Shown: positions 49,338 to 57,036 of the stretch, piece by piece | How positions within the stretch are numbered: position 1 is the first letter of the stretch | Layout: each line of letters begins with the position of its first letter | Source: Shewanella marina JCM 15074 | Lineage (GTDB): Bacteria > Pseudomonadota > Gammaproteobacteria > Enterobacterales > Shewanellaceae | Reading direction: 5' to 3' | Assembly (NCBI RefSeq): GCF_000614975.1 | Contig: NZ_BALM01000001.1 | Coordinates: 124,001 to 188,000 of the forward strand | Length of the DNA stretch: 64,000 bases | Notes under the pieces: model-generated | Databases searched by the model: none | Seen by the model: only the letters and a program-made list of their open reading frames with translations | Told to the model about the DNA's origin: nothing | Program-made: the position numbers and the translations under genes

Positions 49338-50303
49338 TTATAACCATTTGCGCCGATAAAACAGTACCAGTTGTAAAAGGGCGAGTAGGATCAGTAAGCC
49401 ACAAAACACAATAAAGGCTGATGGATAATTAGATCCTGGGATGCCAGCAAGGTTGACGCCAAATAAGCCTGTTAGAAATCCTAATGGTAAGAAAATAGTG
49501 GTGATTAAGGCTAAAAAATAAAGCCGTTGGTTGAGAGATTCAGATTGTAGGCTCATCAACTCTTCTTGGGTCACATGGGCGCGTTCGCGAATGGAATCTA
49601 AATCCTCAAGTACGCGGATCAGTTTATCATTCACTTCATGCAATTTTTGTCTATCAGAAATGGATAATAGTGGGCTGCTGTCTGTGACTAATTTGGAAAA
49701 TGCTTCGCGCTGCGGTAATAAATAACGACGTAGTGAAACCGTTTGGCGGCGTAAGACTGCAATATCATTACGCAGTTTTGCATCGGTATTAAACTCAACC
49801 GCATCTTCAAGTTGCGCCAGTTTATCATCTAAGGTTTCGATGATATCGCTTTTATGAGCGGTGAGGTGATCGCAAAGGCTGACCACAAAGCTACCAATTG
49901 AATCCGGCCCAAAACCTTGTTCAATATGATCTGCAATGGTATCAAGCGAGGCAAAAGTTCGATTGGCCGTGGTGATAATGCGATTTTTTTCAATATAGCA
50001 GCGAACGGACACCATATCTTCAGGCTTATCTTCAGGGTTTAGGTTAATCCCTCGCAGTGCCATAAATAGGCCATCTTTAGTTTGATTAACTCTCGGTCTT
50101 ACATCTTTTGCTAATAGGGCACTTTTTTCAATATCTGCTAAGTCACTATTTAAAATCCATTGCTTGGCTTCGTCATTAGTGTAATTAAGATGGATCCAGA
50201 TTAAGCCATCTGTTTTTTTCCATTTAGAAAGCTGATCTTCTGACAGAGATGAACAGGCTTGTTGACCATTAAGTAAATATTCATAAATAAAGCACTGACT
50301 CAT
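49338..50303 (-). CDS. zntB: Zinc transporter ZntB (CorA family)
   Basis: ZntB is a CorA-type pentameric transporter of Zn2+ in the inner membrane. The 321-residue protein has a long cytoplasmic N-terminal part and two C-terminal helices; the signature after helix one is GLFGVNLAGIPG (GVN type, as in ZntB, versus GMN in CorA). RRYLLPQREAF and the long coiled stalk are also typical. The gene stands alone. Direction of transport is debated in the literature. Confidence 0.92.
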   Translation of the reverse strand: MSQCFIYEYLLNGQQACSSLSEDQLSKWKKTDGLIWIHLNYTNDEAKQWILNSDLADIEKSALLAKDVRPRVNQTKDGLFMALRGINLNPEDKPEDMVSVRCYIEKNRIITTANRTFASLDTIADHIEQGFGPDSIGSFVVSLCDHLTAHKSDIIETLDDKLAQLEDAVEFNTDAKLRNDIAVLRRQTVSLRRYLLPQREAFSKLVTDSSPLLSISDRQKLHEVNDKLIRVLEDLDSIRERAHVTQEELMSLQSESLNQRLYFLALITTIFLPLGFLTGLFGVNLAGIPGSNYPSAFIVFCGLLILLALLQLVLFYRRKWL

Positions 50304-50420
50304 GGACCATCCTTAATTGATTCTGCTGTATATAACAGCGGTTAACTCAAGTTAATACGCAAGTTGTTTCAGCTTGAGTTAAAATTGAAACAACGAAGGT
50401 AAAAATAAACGAGTTTGACT

Positions 50421-50795
50421 ATGGAATACGAATTTCGCCGTAATACGCTAACGGGCACATTATTGGCTAATTTTAGCATGGATCATGAAGTATTAGGGCG
50501 CTGGTTTGCGGAAGAGTTAGGGGATAACGATACATTTTTTCAAGAACTTATTGATGCTATAGCTAAGATCAGTAAGGGTCAAATGAACCAATGGCGACAT
50601 ATCGGCAGTGATCTTTCTATTGAATTAGATAATGAACAAGTGAGAGTGTTTGCCAATGTGCTTGGCATGGATGAAGAACATGAGTTTGATGAACAGATGG
50701 ATTATTACGATGCCGAGTCAGAATCATTTTGCGGATTAGAAGATTTTGAGCAGGCATTAATGAGTTGGCATGAATTTGTGAATGAGTCGAAATAA
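50421..50795 (+). CDS. yacL: YacL-family protein (UPF0231)
   Basis: This 124-residue acidic protein matches the YacL/UPF0231 family of unknown function: MEYEFRRNTLTGTLLANFSM at the start, then HEVLGRWFAEELG, and the WRHIGSDLSIELDNEQVRVFAN centre. The start is the ATG at 50421; a TTG at 50415 is in frame but less likely. It is divergent from zntB and ends in a strong hairpin. Confidence 0.88.
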   Translation: MEYEFRRNTLTGTLLANFSMDHEVLGRWFAEELGDNDTFFQELIDAIAKISKGQMNQWRHIGSDLSIELDNEQVRVFANVLGMDEEHEFDEQMDYYDAESESFCGLEDFEQALMSWHEFVNESK

Positions 50796-50920
50796 ACAAC
50801 AATATTTCGATTTATTATCCACAGAGGCAGTTGTTTGAAAACTTATTAACTAATCCTTTTAGATATGTTTTACTGTTTTTATTCAGTAAGTTATAGATAT
50901 CTTAATTACAGGTTTACTGA

Positions 50921-50962
50921 TATAAAGGTCATTCACGTGATGAATGACCTTTATAATTTTTT
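50921..50962 (+). terminator. Strong intrinsic terminator after yacL
   Basis: A perfect 15-bp stem (TATAAAGGTCATTCA / TGAATGACCTTTATA) with loop CGTGA is followed by ATTTTTT. It lies 126 bases after the yacL stop, farther than usual. Confidence 0.85.
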
Positions 50963-51021
50963 ATCCACAAATTTTGTGTACAAGATGTTTATATCTGTTG
51001 ATAACTTCTGATTGAGCTTGT

Positions 51022-51037
51022 AATTTCAACGATGTAG
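51022..51037. repeat. Direct repeat, left copy: remnant of the DUF364 gene end
   Basis: AATTTCAACGATGTAG is identical to 52237-52252, which contains the last codons and stop of the DUF364 gene. Weaker similarity continues to about 51055. On the minus strand this copy reads LALSNTLHR-stop, against SALRYALHR-stop in the real gene. The two copies enclose the hxlR-like and isochorismatase-like genes. Confidence 0.75.
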
Positions 51038-51067
51038 TGTGTTGCTTAAAGCTAAAGTATTAGCGTG

Positions 51068-51451
51068 TTATTGAATGGAATCATAATGTTTCCGGCATTC
51101 TTCAATTGATTTTATATGTGTTTGTTGCCATAGGTGAATAGATCTGTATATGTGACCGATACTTAATCCTAATTCTGTCAGAGAATATTCGACATGAGGT
51201 GGGACTTCTGGATAAACCTTTCTTTCGATTAAACCATCCCGCTCTAATTCCTTTAATTTCTGTGTCAACATTTTCTGAGATACATTTGGGATCATGGATT
51301 TTAATTGATTAAAGCGAATAAATTTATGCTGCATTAAGGCATACATAATCATACTTTTCCATTTGCCACCAATAATCTGTAAGCCATCGTGCACCATGCA
51401 ACTGGTATTATCACATTCTTGATCTACTTTATTTAAATTACTTTTTTTCAT
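51068..51451 (-). CDS. HxlR-family transcriptional regulator
   Basis: This 127-residue winged-helix regulator of the HxlR (MarR-like) family has the typical core LQIIGGKWKSMIMYALM, RFNQLKSMIPNVSQKMLTQK and LERDGLIERKVYPEVPPHVE. A cysteine pair near the N-terminus (CDNTSCMVHD) could sense thiol stress, as in YodB/HypR relatives. It is divergent from an isochorismatase-like gene, its likely target. Both genes lie between two copies of a DUF364 gene end, which suggests they were gained as a unit. Confidence 0.88.
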   Translation of the reverse strand: MKKSNLNKVDQECDNTSCMVHDGLQIIGGKWKSMIMYALMQHKFIRFNQLKSMIPNVSQKMLTQKLKELERDGLIERKVYPEVPPHVEYSLTELGLSIGHIYRSIHLWQQTHIKSIEECRKHYDSIQ

Positions 51452-51469
51452 AGTTACCAGAAAGTGCCT

Positions 51470-51479
51470 ACTTGTAAGT
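51470..51479. promoter_or_regulatory. Operator candidate for the HxlR regulator
   Basis: ACTTGTAAGT is a short perfect dyad (ACTT-GT-AAGT) 18 bases before the regulator start, in the divergent promoter. HxlR-type sites such as those of YodB have TACT...AGTA dyads, which this resembles (TACTTGTAAGTT). Confidence 0.45.
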
Positions 51480-51536
51480 TTTTATTGTGCATATAAATTA
51501 TACGAGAGAGCTAATTATTTCAATTTGGAGACGGGA

Positions 51537-52124
51537 ATGAAAAATGTATTTAGTGGAAAAAATGCTGCTATGTTATTAATCGATCATCAAGTCGGTACAA
51601 TGGGATGGGTACGTTCGGCTGAATTAAGTTTGATAGAGGTGAATACTCTCGTTTTAGCAAAAGCAGCTAAGGCTATAGATATGCCTTTGATTCTAACATC
51701 TAGCCAAGAAGATCAAGCGCAAGGTCTATTATTTGACGATTTGCAAAAGGCTGTACCTGAAGAGTATGCCAATCGAATTCAAAGAGCAGGAATCGTTGAT
51801 TGTATGATGGATGACGAGTTTGCAACTGCTGTTGGAAGTACTGGACGGAAAAAATTGCTTATGGCGGGAATTACAACTGATGTATGCGTTGTTTATCCAG
51901 CACTGACGGCGATAGAAAACGGTTATGATGTACAAGTGATTGTAGATGCTTGTGGATCGCCTTCAGCTATTGCGGATCAAATCGCACTGCAGCGAATGGC
52001 GAAAGCAGGTGTGACGTTAACGACAACCAATCAACTTATTGCCGAGCTGGCGCAAGACTGGAGTAGCGAAGATGGGGAGAAGTTAGTGGGGATCCTTTAC
52101 CAAGATATTATTTCTAAAATGTAG
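51537..52124 (+). CDS. Isochorismatase-like (cysteine) hydrolase
   Basis: This 195-residue enzyme belongs to the isochorismatase/nicotinamidase fold. The catalytic aspartate is D16 in LLIDHQVG and the nucleophile is C117 in GITTDVCVVYPA, preceded by the cis-peptide region. Its exact substrate is unknown; relatives hydrolyse amides such as nicotinamide, biuret or carbamates. GGAG at 51526-51529 precedes the ATG. It is divergent from an HxlR regulator and followed by a hairpin. Confidence 0.85.
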   Translation: MKNVFSGKNAAMLLIDHQVGTMGWVRSAELSLIEVNTLVLAKAAKAIDMPLILTSSQEDQAQGLLFDDLQKAVPEEYANRIQRAGIVDCMMDDEFATAVGSTGRKKLLMAGITTDVCVVYPALTAIENGYDVQVIVDACGSPSAIADQIALQRMAKAGVTLTTTNQLIAELAQDWSSEDGEKLVGILYQDIISKM

Positions 52125-52150
52125 TTAGAGAATGAGCTTTTAGATTTTAT

Positions 52151-52190
52151 GTTTCTGTCATCCATGTTAGATACTATGAATGACAGAAAC
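52151..52190 (+). terminator. Hairpin after the isochorismatase-like gene
   Basis: GTTTCTGTCAT pairs with ATGACAGAAAC (11 bp) around an 18-nt loop. No T-run follows, so it may be a weak terminator. It lies inside the segment bounded by the DUF364-end repeats. Confidence 0.55.
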
Positions 52191-52236
52191 TAATTATAGG
52201 ATGGTTAACAGTTACTAATTTACTATTGTAAGCTGC

Positions 52237-52252
52237 AATTTCAACGATGTAG
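52237..52252. repeat. Direct repeat, right copy: true 3' end of the DUF364 gene
   Basis: AATTTCAACGATGTAG is identical to 51022-51037. Here it spans the last codons (LHR) and the TGA of the DUF364 gene, 1215 bp from the other copy. Confidence 0.75.
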
Positions 52253-53026
52253 CGCATATCTTAATGCTGATTTTTGCCATTTCTCACCTTGTTGCCAGCG
52301 GCTAATAAACAGTTCACTGTCTAAAATCACTCGTCCACCAAATGCAGTAATCCCCAGTTCAAATAATGCGCTAGGTAATAAGCCGACACTTGGGCCAATT
52401 AATACCACTTCATCAGCTTGTTTGGTGTATTCAAGTAGTGATTCGAGGGTATGGTTAATAATCGTCGTTCCACTGAGCAAAATTTTATTACATTGACGTA
52501 GTGCGCTAGGATCAAGCGTCACCGTTAAGTTGCCTTGTTGGCCGACCAACTCTGGTTTTAACTCAATGACGGTCGTTTTGATCTGTTGTTGGTTAAGGGT
52601 TTCAATTAACGGTGGGAAGTAACCGACCATGCCCACATGATCACCCGCTTGCAGATCCATTAACTCAAAGGTATCAATTGCTTTGGGTAAACTGATTTGT
52701 TGCTGCTTCATGATAAATTGGCTAATGGCATTCAACGCCGCCATACCCAATACCCGCTGCCAATCTTGCTCACCTAAATATAATGCGGCGACTTCAAGCA
52801 GTGTATGCTGGCACCAATCTGTGCTGTGTTGCGGCAATTGTAGCTGAGTAAAGGCATCACCCAACTTGGTATACGTTAAACCAAAGGTACCATCCTCAAG
52901 TAATATGCCGCCAAACTTAGCATTTTTATTGGCGCTATCATTAGCATCTGCAATGTAAACTTGGCGAATGGCAGGTAAGGTGTAGGTTTGGGCAGCAGTT
53001 AAAATATGCTGATATAAATTGGGCAT
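52241..53026 (-). CDS. DUF364-domain protein (Rossmann-like, possible metal or ligand chelation)
   Basis: This 261-residue cytoplasmic protein resembles the DUF4213/DUF364 proteins, a Rossmann-like group suggested to bind metals or small ligands. Visible features are the N-terminal DUF4213-type part (GGILLEDGTFGLTYTKLGD), LGMAALNAISQFIM and the C-terminal half with DHVGMVGYFPPLIETL, LLSGTTIINHTLESLLEY and VVLIGPSVGLLP. No enzyme activity is established. It stands alone. A copy of its last ten codons lies beyond the neighbouring two-gene cassette. Confidence 0.78.
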   Translation of the reverse strand: MPNLYQHILTAAQTYTLPAIRQVYIADANDSANKNAKFGGILLEDGTFGLTYTKLGDAFTQLQLPQHSTDWCQHTLLEVAALYLGEQDWQRVLGMAALNAISQFIMKQQQISLPKAIDTFELMDLQAGDHVGMVGYFPPLIETLNQQQIKTTVIELKPELVGQQGNLTVTLDPSALRQCNKILLSGTTIINHTLESLLEYTKQADEVVLIGPSVGLLPSALFELGITAFGGRVILDSELFISRWQQGEKWQKSALRYALHR

Positions 53027-53367
53027 CAGAATAACCTAAATAATTCATAAAACTGAGTGCAGCTTAGGCACTATAACGTTTAGTTTCTGCGAGCAAAGTA
53101 ACATATTTTATATCGTAATAGAGAGTGTTCGTAACATTATGAAGTGCTATGTATTTGGATACTACACTATGTCGTCTACTTAGCTATATTTGATGAGTCG
53201 CATTTAGGTATATTCAAGTTTCCATTTTACTAAAGGGTTGAGGTTTGTAAACGCAGTTTATTGTTGCTAGATTTCTCTAAGACTTAAATAAATAGCGATT
53301 TAATTTCCTTCTAGTTAATACTGATTTCAGAGTTGGTGAGAATGACTATGCAGGTAGGAATAAGAAA
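53027..53367. other. 341-base intergenic region
   Basis: AT-rich sequence between divergent genes. I see no gene, strong hairpin or known operator. It must hold the promoters of the DUF364 gene and, if real, of the orphan gene at 53368. Confidence 0.5.
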
Positions 53368-54003
53368 ATGAAAGACATAGTGGATGACTGTAGAGAATCA
53401 TGGAAATACAGACTAGCTATAGAACTAATGCTTGCTGGAATTTCATCTTTGAAGCGTGAATATTCTGATTTGTTTCTCATAAGAATGAAAGCACATGAAA
53501 AGCTATCTTCACAAGAGTGTTTATCATTTTTAATATCAAAAATTGATTCATTGCAAGGATGGATGGAGTATATAACAGATATATATGAAAGAGATCTTAA
53601 TGATTCATGGGGGGGGGATGGTAAACCAGGACAACGGGAAAATATAGAAGTCGCATGTTCAAAACTTATTGCAGCATTAAGGGCGTTATATGATTGGGAG
53701 CTATCTATCGCAATGCTAGTTCCGGATGTTTCATGGGTGCCTGTTTTTACCAAGTTACAATTATCGTCATTAAGTTTAATTGAAGATACCGAGGCATTTT
53801 TTTACGAGTTTGAGAAATTACTTGATAACCCCAATATCGTAGGAAAACATACACTCATATTTGAATTTAACTTTCCTTATAAGTTAAAAGGGATTGAAAA
53901 TGATGTAAAAAAAGCACAAAAGTTATCTATTACTGAGTCAAAGATGAGTCGTGCATGGGATGATATTTGGATTGAGTTACTTAAAAAGTTTATTGTGGGT
54001 TGA
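53368..54003 (+). CDS. Hypothetical protein, orphan, with a 9-G tract
   Basis: I do not recognise this 211-residue protein. It has no signal peptide or membrane helix and looks mostly helical (RLAIELMLAGISSLKREYSD, SKLIAALRALYDWELSIAML). The ATG follows TAGGAATAAGAAA, a fair ribosome binding site, and the reading frame is long enough to be real. Its codon and base use are more AT-rich than its neighbours, a sign of transfer. Nine G in a row (53609-53617, encoding Trp-Gly-Gly-Asp) lie at codon 81 or so; a slip would truncate the protein. It might be phase-variable. Confidence 0.6.
   Translation: MKDIVDDCRESWKYRLAIELMLAGISSLKREYSDLFLIRMKAHEKLSSQECLSFLISKIDSLQGWMEYITDIYERDLNDSWGGDGKPGQRENIEVACSKLIAALRALYDWELSIAMLVPDVSWVPVFTKLQLSSLSLIEDTEAFFYEFEKLLDNPNIVGKHTLIFEFNFPYKLKGIENDVKKAQKLSITESKMSRAWDDIWIELLKKFIVG
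53609..53617 (+). repeat. Poly-G tract (9 G) inside the orphan gene
   Basis: Nine consecutive G, the longest G-run I noticed in the window; the next is seven G at 8872-8878. It is in frame for the downstream part, so the ON state is what is recorded here. Confidence 0.9.
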
Positions 54004-54190
54004 CAACCCTTGGGGAAATAATCGAAGGGATATAGTTTCGGGGTGTTTGTTCTTACCACTGGTATTAATAGGGTGTGGTAATTTCATCAAATTATGCATG
54101 AAATTATTAAGTTTGAACGCTAGCAATCATGATAAGTGAGAACATTATTATGCTATGTTGATGGCATAGGTAATCAATAGCAGGATGCAA

Positions 54191-55063
54191 ATGATGCGGC
54201 AATTAATCCAGTGTTTGGTGATTGGTAGTTTAATTCTGAGTGGCAATGCTATGGCAGCAAATCAGATTTGGTTAACCCAAGTTGAGCAAGATAAAGCAAG
54301 CGAAACCCATGCGATTACTGATCTGCTTGATTATGTTAATCAACCTTTGTTGACCGATTCGGGGGTATATTTTAGCCAGTCTTTTGCTGTTGATAGTGCA
54401 GATGCAACTAACTCACAAACTGAGTTGCTCTGGTATGATTTTGAACAGAAAAAAGCCATCAATTTAACTCGTTCATCTGTTAGCGAATATTCTCCTACAT
54501 TATTGCCAGATAAAAGTGGCTTATCGAGTGTCGTAGTAGAAGCTGATGGCAAACAGAAACTGTGGCGATACCCATTTCATCCCCATATTGCACCAAGCCG
54601 TATCGTATATGATGTTGAACCTGTGGGTTATCATGCTTGGGGCAGCAAAAATGATGTGGTGATGTTTATTTTAGGTGAACCACATACATTGCAATATATG
54701 TTAATTGAGCAGCAAACCCCGCAAGTGATCGCAACCGATATTGGCCGCACATTAACTTACCAACCTCAATTACAACAATTTGGGTTTACCTTAGAGCATG
54801 AGCAGCAAAATTGGTTTGCTACATTTGAACCCTATTCCAGCGTGCCGCAAATTCATTATCATTTTACACTACCAGCAGATATTCAAGATTATGCTTGGTT
54901 GGATGAAACTCATATTATTTTCGCTAAAGATAATATCGTTTATCAGCAGCAATTGACGGCTAAAAAAGCCCGTCAATGGCTTGATTTAAGTGAATTTTGC
55001 CAAGGTAAGATAACGCGTATGAGCTACCTTAATAGCAGGCTTGCATTTGTATGTGAAGGTTAG
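54191..55063 (+). CDS. Periplasmic protein with TolB-like beta-propeller repeats
   Basis: This 290-residue protein has a signal peptide (QLIQCLVIGSLILSGNAMA, then ANQIWL) and a propeller-like pattern resembling TolB/PD40 repeats: LTDSGVYFSQSF, LWYDFEQKKAINLTRSSVSEYSPTLLPD (a PD40-like blade, read in parts), ADGKQKLWRYPF. I cannot name a family with confidence. Three ATGs cluster at 54185, 54191 and 54194; AGGA at 54182-54185 best fits 54191. It converges with the DUF4331 gene, overlapping it by 4 bases. Confidence 0.72.
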   Translation: MMRQLIQCLVIGSLILSGNAMAANQIWLTQVEQDKASETHAITDLLDYVNQPLLTDSGVYFSQSFAVDSADATNSQTELLWYDFEQKKAINLTRSSVSEYSPTLLPDKSGLSSVVVEADGKQKLWRYPFHPHIAPSRIVYDVEPVGYHAWGSKNDVVMFILGEPHTLQYMLIEQQTPQVIATDIGRTLTYQPQLQQFGFTLEHEQQNWFATFEPYSSVPQIHYHFTLPADIQDYAWLDETHIIFAKDNIVYQQQLTAKKARQWLDLSEFCQGKITRMSYLNSRLAFVCEG

Positions 55064-56121
55064 TTTACTGGTACAACGTAAGGAAATTTTTTAGGGTGGC
55101 GATCAAAGGTATTGGCATTATCTGTGACTTTTCGCCCCATAAAAATACTTAATACGGCATCCATTGCATCATCACTGGGCTTGCGGCCATTGATAACTTC
55201 AAATGAATATATTGCTTTGGTACCAGCTTGATATGGGATCATATCTGGCAATAATTGTGCAGCAACCTGATCTGCATATTTAACGGGGTCTGGTTGTTGT
55301 TTATCAAGTGTAATCGCTCTTAATACCATGGCTGATACCGCATAGGAGCGGTTTAAATCCATGTCGGGACGATGGCCGACATGTTCAGCTATTTCCATTG
55401 GATTATTGGCCATAAATAGATGGGTCATCAATGGGTTGGCGAGTCGATTAACTTGCACCCACTTATCAACTAAGTACATGGCACTGCTCGCATAAACGTA
55501 CATTTGCTTAGGCAGCATGCTATTAGGCACTTCAACCACAATAATACTGGAGTGTAAACTCGCAAAGAGATCGACCCCTTCTTTAAAACTGCTTAGATCT
55601 AATTTGCCCTGTGCTAATTTTTCTCTAAAGGCAATAATCCCTGCGGAGTTACCCACAAATGGATCGCGGGCGGCACCAGACCAGACTCTAATGCCATCTT
55701 TAAACGTTACCGTTTGTCCGATAGTGGCACGACCAATCTGCTTTCCTTTACTGCCAACAGCAGGGTTTGCATCAGCAATAATACCAAATATAAGCGCATC
55801 ACCTTTAACGTAAGCGGTAATCGTTAAACCGCCATTTTGCAGTTGCCTATCTTTGGCAATATGGATGTTATAAACCCCATTTTCAGCAAAGAGTGCTTTA
55901 CCATTATTGCTGGTGGTGGGATTGATATCGATCATAAAGCTGGTATAGCCAGCTTTTTCTGACTCGAATACAAATAGATCGGTAAGATCGAATTGTGGAT
56001 TTTGTTGAGCAAGCATACTTTCAAAGTGATGACTCGCTATGGTTGTAGGACTGATGAATAAAAGGCAGCTGACAATGCCAAGCTGCAAGCTTGTTTTAAG
56101 CCGTGTGGATATAGAGTACAT
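55060..56121 (-). CDS. DUF4331-family exported protein
   Basis: This 353-residue exported protein has a signal peptide (LQLGIVSCLLFISPTTIA) followed by SHHFESMLAQQNPQFDLTDL and FVFES, the start pattern of DUF4331 proteins (usually ASSHREAP...DNTDLYAFVS). The rest includes IRVWSGAARDPFVGN and VVEVPNSMLPKQMYVYASS. Function is unknown. The frame is open to 56154; GGAG at 56126-56129 supports the ATG at 56121. Confidence 0.82.
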   Translation of the reverse strand: MYSISTRLKTSLQLGIVSCLLFISPTTIASHHFESMLAQQNPQFDLTDLFVFESEKAGYTSFMIDINPTTSNNGKALFAENGVYNIHIAKDRQLQNGGLTITAYVKGDALIFGIIADANPAVGSKGKQIGRATIGQTVTFKDGIRVWSGAARDPFVGNSAGIIAFREKLAQGKLDLSSFKEGVDLFASLHSSIIVVEVPNSMLPKQMYVYASSAMYLVDKWVQVNRLANPLMTHLFMANNPMEIAEHVGHRPDMDLNRSYAVSAMVLRAITLDKQQPDPVKYADQVAAQLLPDMIPYQAGTKAIYSFEVINGRKPSDDAMDAVLSIFMGRKVTDNANTFDRHPKKFPYVVPVN

Positions 56122-56358
56122 TTTATCTCCATTTAGATGGATGTGAGTTTTCATTCGATGATGGCTGAATGTTTAAGCCGCTGTTTGAGTATGTATAAAT
56201 TGATTTGCTTGTGAATTAGGACGTGTTTAATTTGAATGAAAGCCGTTTGGCTTGAGCATCCATTCTAAATAGCATTAATTGTTGTGATAGATTAAAAAGC
56301 GACGCAATTGGTTTAGTTAGCGACGTATGAGGTAGGGGATATGCTGTTAGCTGATGAC

Positions 56359-56398
56359 TGACATAACGCTGTTTTTATCTCAAAATAGCGTTATGTCA
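56359..56398. repeat. Perfect 12-bp inverted repeat after narP
   Basis: TGACATAACGCT at 56359-56370 pairs with AGCGTTATGTCA at 56387-56398 around a 16-nt loop. It lies 14 bases beyond the narP stop, in the right place to end the narQP transcript, though a T-run is lacking. Confidence 0.6.
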
Positions 56399-56412
56399 TA
56401 GAGGCGGAATAA

Positions 56413-57036
56413 CTAATTCAAATACTGGACTGCAATTTCTGTTCGTGATTTTGCGCCTGCTTTACGTAGCAGGTTTTTCATATGCACTTTGACTGTCCCT
56501 TCACTAATAAATAGCTTGTCGGCAATGGCTCGGTTAGTGAGTCCTTGGACAAGGGATTCGACTATCTCGATTTCTCTTGGTGTTAGCTGTTCTTGCCAGT
56601 GATTATCAGTATTGGGTTCGCTTGGGCTGAGGTAATCACTGATACTTTGACTGATAACTTGCTGACCTTGCATTGCTTGTTTGAGCAATTCAAGCAATTG
56701 GTCTGGATCGGTATCTTTTAATAAATAACCATCGGCTCCCGCTTGCATCAGACGGATCACATCTTGTTTATTATCAGAGACAGTTAATACGATAATACGT
56801 GAACTTATCTGCTCTAATCTGAGGGCTTGTAAAGTATCGAGGCCACTCATTCCTTGCATATTGAGATCGAGTAGAATTAAGTCTGGCTCTTCATCGGTTA
56901 ATAATGCCAGTGCTTGTTCTCCGCTCCCGGCTTCATCAAATAATATGAAGTCATCATCTGATAGCAGTAACTGGCACAGGCCACGTCGCAAAAGAGGGTG
57001 ATCATCAATAATTAATACTGAGTATGGCTTAGCCAT
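56413..57036 (-). CDS. narP: Nitrate/nitrite response regulator NarP
   Basis: This 207-residue NarL/FixJ-type regulator has a receiver with phosphorylated D57 in LILLDLNMQGMSG, the switch lysine in DGYLLKDTDP, and a C-terminal LuxR-type helix-turn-helix (LTPREIEIVESLVQGLTNRA, IADKLFISEGTVKVHMKNLL). It overlaps narQ by 8 bases, so both are co-translated. In Shewanella the NarQP pair controls nrfA, which is divergent here and carries a fitting 7-2-7 site. Naming it NarP rather than NarL rests on pairing and context. Confidence 0.9.
   Translation of the reverse strand: MAKPYSVLIIDDHPLLRRGLCQLLLSDDDFILFDEAGSGEQALALLTDEEPDLILLDLNMQGMSGLDTLQALRLEQISSRIIVLTVSDNKQDVIRLMQAGADGYLLKDTDPDQLLELLKQAMQGQQVISQSISDYLSPSEPNTDNHWQEQLTPREIEIVESLVQGLTNRAIADKLFISEGTVKVHMKNLLRKAGAKSRTEIAVQYLN

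Noticed and set aside
54010..54139. Short frame with a lipobox-like LPLVLIGCG after the orphan gene
   Set aside because: The start would be TTG without a good ribosome binding site and the rest is short; I could not support a lipoprotein gene. It may be a remnant.
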